Origin: Clavelina lepadiformis | Lineage: Eukaryota; Chordata; Ascidiacea; Aplousobranchia; Clavelinidae | Assembly: GCF_947623445.1 (NCBI RefSeq) | Contig: NC_135247.1 | Location: 17,672,501 to 17,736,500, forward strand | Length of the DNA: 64,000 bases | Reading direction: 5' to 3' | In this document: positions 56,310 to 64,000 of the stretch, one piece after another | Numbering within the stretch: the first letter of the stretch is position 1 | Layout of the letters: every line of letters begins with the position of its first letter | Program-made: the position numbers and the translations under genes | Notes under the pieces: generated by a model | What the model saw: the letters and a program-made list of their open reading frames with translations, nothing else | Told to the model about the DNA's origin: nothing | Database searches by the model: none

Positions 56310-56903
56310 CACATCCAGACTAAAAACATATCAATGTCAGTCACTCCTCCCATTTTAGCATGTGGCACACCGATCTAATCAACCGAGGGAAGAGAACGGT
56401 ATCAGGGCGATGGCCGCTCCAGCGAAGCGCGTTCAATGTTCCGCGCTTGCTACAATTAAGGCTCTACATTTGACTCTTGACAAAGTGGTGAACGGCCATT
56501 TTGTTTTGGCCCAGTTATAACTTTGTGTGAAAATTTTAGCTTTCACTTTGCTTTTTTATGATAAACCGTTTTTAAAATTGAATGTCGGTGATGTTTTGAA
56601 ATACGTCACCTTGCGTTTTCTGCGTTTTTGTCAGAACTATTACGTTTACAGTTTTTCAGAAATTAACGAAGTTTTATACAAGTACAAGCCAGTTATTATT
56701 ACTCATATGTTTATTTCAAGGCAGCATGACATAGTTAAGGATGTGTCTAACGCGAAGCATATTTAGCTTCTTAATTTAAAATGCGGGAGAACGTTTTAAA
56801 ATTCCCTTTCGCCCAATTGGCCAAAACCAGTCTAAATCTAAAGTAAGTAAATTCCAACACCACCCGGCGTTTAAACAGGAAATTATAGTCATAGTCGTAT
56901 CCG

Positions 56904-56940
56904 AGAATAAACGGAGAGAAATAACAAGCATAAATTTAGC
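56904..56940 (+). repeat. dispersed repeat, copy 1
   Basis: GAATAAACGGAGAGAAATAACAAGCATAAATTTAGCG-type sequence, seen again at 59115 in the same orientation and at 60468-60508 inverted. Shown here only as the shared word set AATAAACGGAGAGAAAT and CAAGCATAAAT. Confidence 0.6.
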
Positions 56941-59114
56941 GTTGTTTGTCACGATGATGAACATCACGACGTTCAAGGAAAGAATTTTCGTGTGCGATTC
57001 TCAAACTTCTGATTTAGAGATTCTATTGACACGGTATGTTTTGATAACATCGTTTTTCATCGTATTAAACGGTAGAATTTTAATTAACGCTGTAGATTTT
57101 AACAGTTTTACTTTTATCTGTTGTAGAAGTTTGTGACAGCGTTTAATTTTCTAATCCAAGCACATTTATTTTTTAAATTAGTCCGTTGTAAACTATTGTG
57201 ATTGACATTTTCAAACTAACTTGGAAATTTCTTCACAGTATTTGAATTATGACGCAAATGTAACTCTTGTCACGGTCTCGGTTGATTAGAGCACAATCTT
57301 CGCAAACAACTTTGTTTTTTTTGACAAAGCAGACGCTTGATGCTATTTAAAGTGTTTGAAGTACAGAAGGAGGTACTAATGATATTAGTTGCAACAAGAA
57401 CCTTCTTATTTTTGCCGCCATCGCGACCAGAACAACACGCGATTCCAGGTAAATATCAAGCAAATACTGAGCTTTTTAATTCAACTACACGGTGCTTAAA
57501 CCCGCTAACCGCAAGATTCGTCATGGGAGAGAAATTAAAGTCGTAATCTGCATTGTCATTATGAGGTGACTTCAGTAAGCGCGCTTTCTCGGTAAGTGGA
57601 TGTTTTGTTTATGACAGCTGTGTACACAAATGATTGGTGAGCCAGGACTAGACGCGCATTATTTTGGTGCTTTTTGCAGGGGAATCACCTCTTGTTCAAT
57701 AAGTCATTGACAAATTATAAGCAGTAGCCTGGCGTCGTAGCCTCAAGATATGCGTCAGCACTTTACCGATTTAAACGGATTATAACATGAATTGAGATAA
57801 ACGATATTATTATACTTTATTTGTTAAAACGAGTAATGTGATATTGTCAAATATGTTTACATTTTATTTCTCCAAATATTTATTTTTTCAAAGAATGAAC
57901 TGAACAATGACAATCGTTCTAAAACAACAGAAGTATTTGTAGATGTTGTTTTTGCGACGATGGCTATTACTTTTAAAGATTTAACCCAATACTTATTAAA
58001 ATTTAACCCAATACTTTTACTGGACGAGTATATGTAGAGTAGCTACCAGCTAGTAGCCAGAGCAAAATGCACAAGTACAGCTGGTACAGTACGTTAATTA
58101 CCTGTGTAACATCTTGTCGCAGCCCGGGTCAAAAGAATCTTTCTGCTACTTTCGCGCAGATTTTAGCGATACCCAAGTGTGCTTTCCCGGAAGCGTCAAC
58201 GTCAAGCCGACGGAAGCGTCAACGATTTCTCTTTAAATTGACCGGAACTAGGACGCGTGGTGTCACCAACTGGCGTACACGTGTGCCAGGCTGTGAAGAG
58301 CTCGTAACTTGCCGATGAGAAACGCCATTCAGCCGCATAAGCTGAGAAACATTCGACGCCAGATGCCTGGTCATTTGTAGAGCTCGTCGAAGCGACGTTT
58401 AAATAGAAAGTTTACCCTGTTTGAGCCATTTTAAAGTTGGGACTATCTGAGACTTCTGCTTCTGTTCCTTGCGTAGCTCATTAAATGATCGACCCAGAAG
58501 CATCCGGCAGTCAATTGACGTAAGGTGTTCTTCTCCGTCGCCTTTAAACGACAAAGTGGCTGACAAAATTTTTCTTTTATTTTCTTGTAAATTATTTATT
58601 TGTTTTTCCTATCACGGCTGCTATTCTACTAATTACCTAATTACGTGCAACTTTAACATTTTGTTTATGAATATTAAATGTTTCGTGAAAAATATATTTA
58701 AATATAGTTAATTTAATTTGTTTTGATGAATTTTGAGCTAAACCGTATTTTCGTTGCGTTTAAAAACAAAACCTCTGCTTCACCATAATCATAACCCCAT
58801 CCAAATATTAAAATTATTTTATTATTTGCATCAGCTTTGTAGGTGATTGCATCATCAGAAGAACGATTTCCTTAACTTGTGACATCTTCCCAAGATAAAA
58901 TAGTAAGATTGCGAAATCTTCCAAAATAACTTTCATGAATAATTTGAGAAAAACAAAATTAGAGAGAGAAAGTCGGAGAGTTGGTGTTCTAAAGTATCGC
59001 AGACGAGTGCTTGTTTCGTCACAATCGTTACGCGAAGATTCTTAACTTCGCGACACGTGACGTATTCTCAGTTCACAAGTACAATAATAATACAAGTATT
59101 AGAATACATTTTTT

Positions 59115-59175
59115 AGAATAAACGGAGAGAAATACAAGCATAAATATAGCGATGTGACAAAATAGCGATATAGCA
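59115..59175 (+). repeat. dispersed repeat, copy 2
   Basis: Shares AATAAACGGAGAGAAAT and ACAAGCATAAATATAGCGAT with copy 1 and, inverted, with 60468-60508. Together with the inverted copy 1.3 kb away it could be the end of a transposon. Confidence 0.6.
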
Positions 59176-60467
59176 TGAATATAAGGATAGACAAATACCC
59201 AAAATAAGTCTTAATAAATGGAGATTTGTTCACAAAATTTTGCATCAAAAAACTTTTATGTTTTACCAATGTTTTGATAAATTCATTTTCACGTGACCTA
59301 TACTTACACGGCAATCACGAGTTACGATTAGTGTATTTTATGTTTGGAAATGCTCAAATCAAAGTAAGCTGAGGTGGCTTCTAAGAATGCTTTTTACCAT
59401 GACGCACCTTCCACCTGCGGCTGTGTAACCATCCCGTAACGTGATTAAATGCAATCGTTGTCATTTTGTTTTGTTATAATATTCAAACTATACAATTATC
59501 GTTTAAATTCTTTAAAAGTTTATTATAATAAACCGTTTGCATGTAGTATACTTCATACAATTCAAATTTTATAAAAACGATTTTATATAAGTTAGAGCAA
59601 AGTTTAAGAGAACACAAAATAACTAAAGTTTAAATGAGGCCATAGCTAGCTTGGGTTGTCTAGTTATGTTATTCTCCGAACTTGTGTATTTAGATAACGA
59701 AAAAACTTTGCAAAACCTACTTTAGGCTTTTTAACAGCGCTTAAAGCTGTGTTTTCAATGCGATAGAGTTTAAGCCAAACCCAAAAATTAACACAATTAT
59801 TCGGGAAGTTAAATATGCCGACATGTGGTCTAGTGCAATGTCATGATGGCCATCTATTGATGGTTGTAGCTTGAAGATTCTAAATTTTAATCAAGCTTTT
59901 TATGGTAGGTTATGGGCACGATTTTATAACTTTGGTCAAGGCTTATGAAAATGCGTTCTCATCATGATTTTTCGAAATCATCTTTTCCTTTTTTCTGGGA
60001 GTTTTTCATTTGTGTGTCATATTATGTCTGATATCGCGTATAAGTCTAAGAAATATAGCCTTCCGCGAAAAAGCGTTCAGTTTAACTTTTTATAGACCCA
60101 CTTGTTAAAATTTATTTGAAGTCAAAACAATACGATTTTCCATGGTTATGTGCTTGAGTATTTTTTATGAAATTAAAGCGCTTTTGCTATGAATCGAAGA
60201 TAATTAATTGTTCATAAAAACAGTTCGTTGTTTTGGGGGTAAACGTTTTACTGTGGTGCATCCCATTTTCTCTCTTGCGATATTTGTCTGAAAACGTTTT
60301 GTAAGTTTTAGTAAAAAAAAAGAAAAATTTCACAATGAATCTGCATTATTTTGTACTGTTTTGACCAATTTGTTGAGCTTGTTTGAAGTGTCAATAAAAA
60401 AGTTGGGAAATCAAGCACGAAATGTTTTACCTTGAACATTGTGATATTCATTCAACACATATCGCAG

Positions 60468-60508
60468 ATATCGCTATTATTATGCTTGTATAATTCTCTC
60501 AATTTTAT
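60468..60508 (-). repeat. dispersed repeat, inverted copy 3
   Basis: Read on the minus strand it gives GAGAGAATTATACAAGCATA followed by ATAATAGCGATA, a diverged copy of the unit at 59115-59175. Confidence 0.5.
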
Positions 60509-61967
60509 CTCATATATTCATATATATGTCTATGTCGAGTCTTGAATTTTCAATTAATGACGCATGGTTTTGGAAATCGCCTTTGTCTGAATTTCAAACC
60601 GGGTGCAGTATATATTCGTGGTTTAAAACTTAATGGCAAAAGAGAAATTTCAAAACGTCATTTCACTGCACAATTAAAGAAATTGAAAACCCTTCACATT
60701 GGACAAACCCATTTAACCCCAGTCGGAAATTATACCAGATTATGTATGGCCAATTGATCACTTATGTCTGATTATAACAGATTATGTATGTAATATGTTT
60801 GTTCGTAAGAAAGAGTTACATAATCTTACATATATCCTAGTTTATCATAAACAGCCCATCGATGGTTCATGGTACCTTTCTAAACCTTGCCTCAAGTAAG
60901 AATTTCTTGCATAATGTTGGTATAAAAATCGAAATTTTTTATGTACGTTTTATCAAAAATATTGGATTGTTATTTACGTATCCTTTTACCAAACTTGAAA
61001 GACGTTATTTCTGCATGTCACTGAAAGCCTACCAGGTAATTGGAAACAATTAATTGTATATGGACTATAGATGATTACCAACATTGTAGGTGTGAAAATT
61101 GTATAATACGATAATGATCACACAGTAGGTACTGTATTGTAATGATAATTGTGGTAGTTCGATATTACAATAAGTGGCGATAAAATGCAAGGCGCAAGTA
61201 GAACAATTAACCGGTTAACTTAATTATAAATTATTATTATAAGATGGAATGTACATTTTCAAAATTTTATGTAAAAACGCAAAATTGTTCCTTTTGGAAT
61301 CATTTGTAGTTATAAAACCTAACTCACTGCCACGCTTTCAACAGCTCGTACACAATATTCATTTTCAACATGGCGACCAAATCGCAAACCTTTATAGTTG
61401 TTCTCTTTACGCCGAAGAGTTTCTACGTCATCACTCTACCCATAGTTCTACCGATAAGGTTTTTCCCTTGACCAATCGCGTGGCATTGATTTATTTCGCG
61501 CTTTTTTTTTACGAAATCTAGCCTCATGGGAATTCTTTGTCTTGAATTCCTGTCCTTAGATCTGATGAGCCCGTGAGGCCGTGACTTGTTTGCTAGTGAT
61601 AGTTAGCGCTATTCTTATAGTGCTTGTTAGTTAAACCCTAGTTCTTTTGTGTTAGCCTAGCGCATCAGTTTAATCCCAGCCAATTTAGTATGAATTGGAA
61701 GTTGAAAAAAAAATTGGAAGTTATTTAGCTGCAATGTATTGTAGCCTATCAGTCAAGTGAGTACGTAGGCCTAAGTATTAATTGTTGTGTATGACTATAC
61801 GCAGGTAATACAAATATTGTTTAGTTGGCATTACTGAGACATTTTTGTGAGGTTTTGTAATCTTGTAGCATGTAATTCGCTAACAGGAGAAACAAAACAT
61901 CACGGAAATATCATTTTACCCGAAGCAAACCTTTTTGTGTAAACTCATTTAGATTAACGAGACTTAC

Positions 61968-62146
61968 CTGTTCCATTATTTTTATTAGGTTTGTATGAAA
62001 AGTGCTGTCGATTAGCGTATACTACGCAGCAGTGCTCAACCAGTGAGCCAGATGCTGAGGAATGTAACCAAAATGCAAGATCACTATCAAGTCTTGTACG
62101 AACTGATGATGAAAGGTAAATACTCTTCCATTTACTGTTATCATTG
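61968..62146 (-). CDS. candidate internal coding exon, unknown gene
   Basis: 179 nt, open throughout in one frame (phase 2 in, phase 1 out). It is bounded by a good acceptor (CCAGCAATTTTCAG) and a near-perfect donor (AACAG|GTAAGT). The product has 59 full codons, with SKWKSIYLSSSV and LVEHCCVVYANRQH in the middle. No domain recognised, and I found no confident neighbouring exon within the window, so the gene could extend past the right edge. An open frame with protein-like composition on the + strand at about 62310-62430 is an alternative source of coding signal in this area. Confidence 0.4.
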
Positions 62147-64000
62147 CTGAAAATTGCTGGCATTCATTCTTGGTTCGTGTGTGTTTATTGTAGATGTTTG
62201 AAAATGTGAAATTTTTTAGTCTATGTTAAACCTAATGTCAATGTTTAACACCAGTTTGTATTTAGTGGAGTCGGAGATTGGGATGGTGGGAGGGAAAAGA
62301 GGGCTGCAGCTTTGACAATATCCTAAAGACCAAAAGAGCCGCATTAAAGTGTCACATTTCTCACGTTTTGTCTGAGGACGATCGAATCTTGCAGCAGTGG
62401 GGAAGAAATACACACTCACCTATAAAGAATTCTTATTTTATCTTCGTTTCATTTTCTAATTTCCTGCGTTCTTGCTTTTGTCAAGTAAAACTTTCAATAA
62501 ATATCATTTAAAACGTATACGTTGCATTAAGCCGCAAAAGATCGTAGCTATTAGTAATGTTACTGAAAGGGTTTTATGTCAGGTAAAGACTAGGCCCAGA
62601 GAAAAATATAAGATAATTTTTCTCAGGCTCTTGCATGGGTATATAAGGCTTATGATCGGTCGCCATACTTGGCCCAAGCATTGCCCATTGTCAAATTTCC
62701 TGACCTCTTTCTAACATATATCTCTGGCTGTTGAATGGCGGACGTACCTTGGGCCAACTTTGTTCCTAACATGTGCGGTAGATATCACATAGTAAGGCCA
62801 AAGATAAATTTCTGACTGGGACCAAGCATGACGTTTACTTGAGTTCATCTAGCTGTCTTTAAACAAATACTTTCAAAATGAACTGGTTTTCTATGTGCAT
62901 GTGATAATTTTAAATAGTATTTCCTTTTTATGTAAAGAAACGAAACCGCTACACACAATGTACTTGAAATGTTTTTGACATAGAATTTTAAAACGGCTCA
63001 TCATAAAAGAACAAAATGATAACAAATCATTTATTACACAAAATCATAGCTAAGCTAAACAATACAGTCGGGTATATCTTGCATTGCTTACTTGATCGAT
63101 AACGTCTTATAACGAAAAATATTAATTTGAGCGTAATTCGCCTTGCGGTGTCATGCGGTGTAAGTGCAAACCACATAAAAACCACAACTCTTTTTACACG
63201 TCATTAAAATACTGGCAAAGTTAAAAATAAGAAACGCTACGTCACGTCCAACTTCCCTCGAAAAAGTGGTTTTTAAGCCATAACAATGGGAAACTGAAGA
63301 GTTTCCATAACTACAGAAGAAATCCCCATTTTGTTCATCGTGTCAGCTGATCACCATAAAACACATCTTTTTCCTATAATAACATTGTTGTCATAATCGA
63401 TAAGTATAATGACATCACAAGCAATATTTCTGAATAAATATTCTTGTGTCCACATGAGAGTTTTCACGCGATGGTCTTTATTCAACTTACCACAAATATT
63501 TTTACTTTAGTGAAAGGTTTGCATTCGGTGAGATGAGTAACTGCAACTCGCAAAATAATCTGAATTGATGAAATTAGCAGAAGAAGAAATTGATTGACAA
63601 TCAAACTGCGAGAATAAAATGAGTTTTAGTCATGATCATAACGAGAGCGATGAACGTCACGCTCAGTGGCTTAGCTGAAATACTACAGGGATTTTCTGCC
63701 TGGAGTGTAAATGTACTGGTTACATTAATATCAACACGCTTGAGGTTGCGGTGATTACGTACATAACGGGCGGTGTTTTGACGGGAAATAGGCCAAAAAT
63801 GGTATGTGATGATTTCTTGTTATAATTTCCTGCGTAATGAAAACTTTTTTCTATAAAGTCGAAAAAGTTAACGATTCGTGAGTCAGCCGTTCACAGCAAT
63901 GTGACATAACAGAACAGTGCTCACATTCAGGCACGTAACCATGGTAATGTTTTGAAAGAGTCAAAGATTTATCGGAAAATTGTGGTTATTATGACGTCAT
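62147..64000. other. right window edge
   Basis: No supported gene. The last bases are ATGACGTCAT, one more copy of the palindrome found throughout. Exons upstream of the candidate exon at 61968-62146 might lie here or beyond the edge. Confidence 0.35.

Larger units (their letters stand above)
57137..61967. other. long non-coding AT-rich region
   Basis: Apart from the dispersed repeats above, I see no supported gene. A GC-richer stretch around 58110-58330 holds an open frame on the + strand with a repeated GAAGCGTCAACG word, but no splice sites or family resemblance. Confidence 0.35.

Noticed and set aside
58067..58318. 83-codon open frame in a GC-richer patch
   Set aside because: Low-complexity basic product with a repeated 12-bp word; no homologue recognised.
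61364..61465. Short frame after CAACATGGCGACC (good Kozak context)
   Set aside because: Only 33 codons, no donor that extends it and no recognisable product. It might be a 5' exon, but I cannot support it.
1..64000. CRISPR arrays, bacterial operons, rRNA genes
   Set aside because: The window is spliced animal DNA; no regularly spaced repeats and no rRNA-like sequence were seen.

Overview
The window is metazoan nuclear DNA: AT-rich, with short spliced exons, GT-AG introns that are mostly a few hundred bases long, and animal-only gene families. Compact genes, small introns, an intronless MUS81 and very frequent TGACGTCA palindromes fit an invertebrate deuterostome, most likely an ascidian tunicate of the Ciona type. 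That placement is an inference; nothing in the window fixes the species. All exon models below were made by reading splice sites and checking codon phase across every junction.

Layout. 1308-2279 (+) is a single-exon seven-helix membrane protein of unrecognised family. 4729-24695 (-) is a complete Crumbs homologue: 40 shared exons encode a signal peptide, an N-terminal laminin-G-like domain, about 32 EGF modules and three further laminin-G domains. They are followed by TWO alternative last exons, each encoding a transmembrane helix and a short tail that ends in ERLI. 26501-28480 (+) is an intronless MUS81 structure-specific endonuclease, divergent from Crumbs. 29035-43662 (-) is ACSF2, a mitochondrial acyl-CoA synthetase of 15 exons. 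Its 9.4-kb ninth intron contains two complete leucine-rich-repeat genes on the same strand: a secreted two-block chondroadherin-like protein (36264-40120) and a single-pass LRR receptor-like protein (33033-35314). 50223-52040 (-) is a seven-exon D-aspartate oxidase ending in the peroxisomal signal SKL. From 52 kb to the end the DNA is mostly non-coding, with one candidate small gene (54.4-55.0 kb), one well-formed orphan exon (61968-62146), and several repeats. Two non-autonomous hAT-type elements with 8-bp target duplications lie at 45.6-46.0 and 47.3-47.6 kb.

Biology. The genes are not a pathway cluster. Crumbs organises the apical membrane of epithelia; MUS81 resolves DNA joint molecules; ACSF2 activates medium-chain fatty acids; DDO oxidises D-aspartate in peroxisomes. 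The most notable items are the duplicated ERLI terminal exons of Crumbs and the LRR genes nested in ACSF2, which recall the human arrangement of CHAD inside ACSF2.
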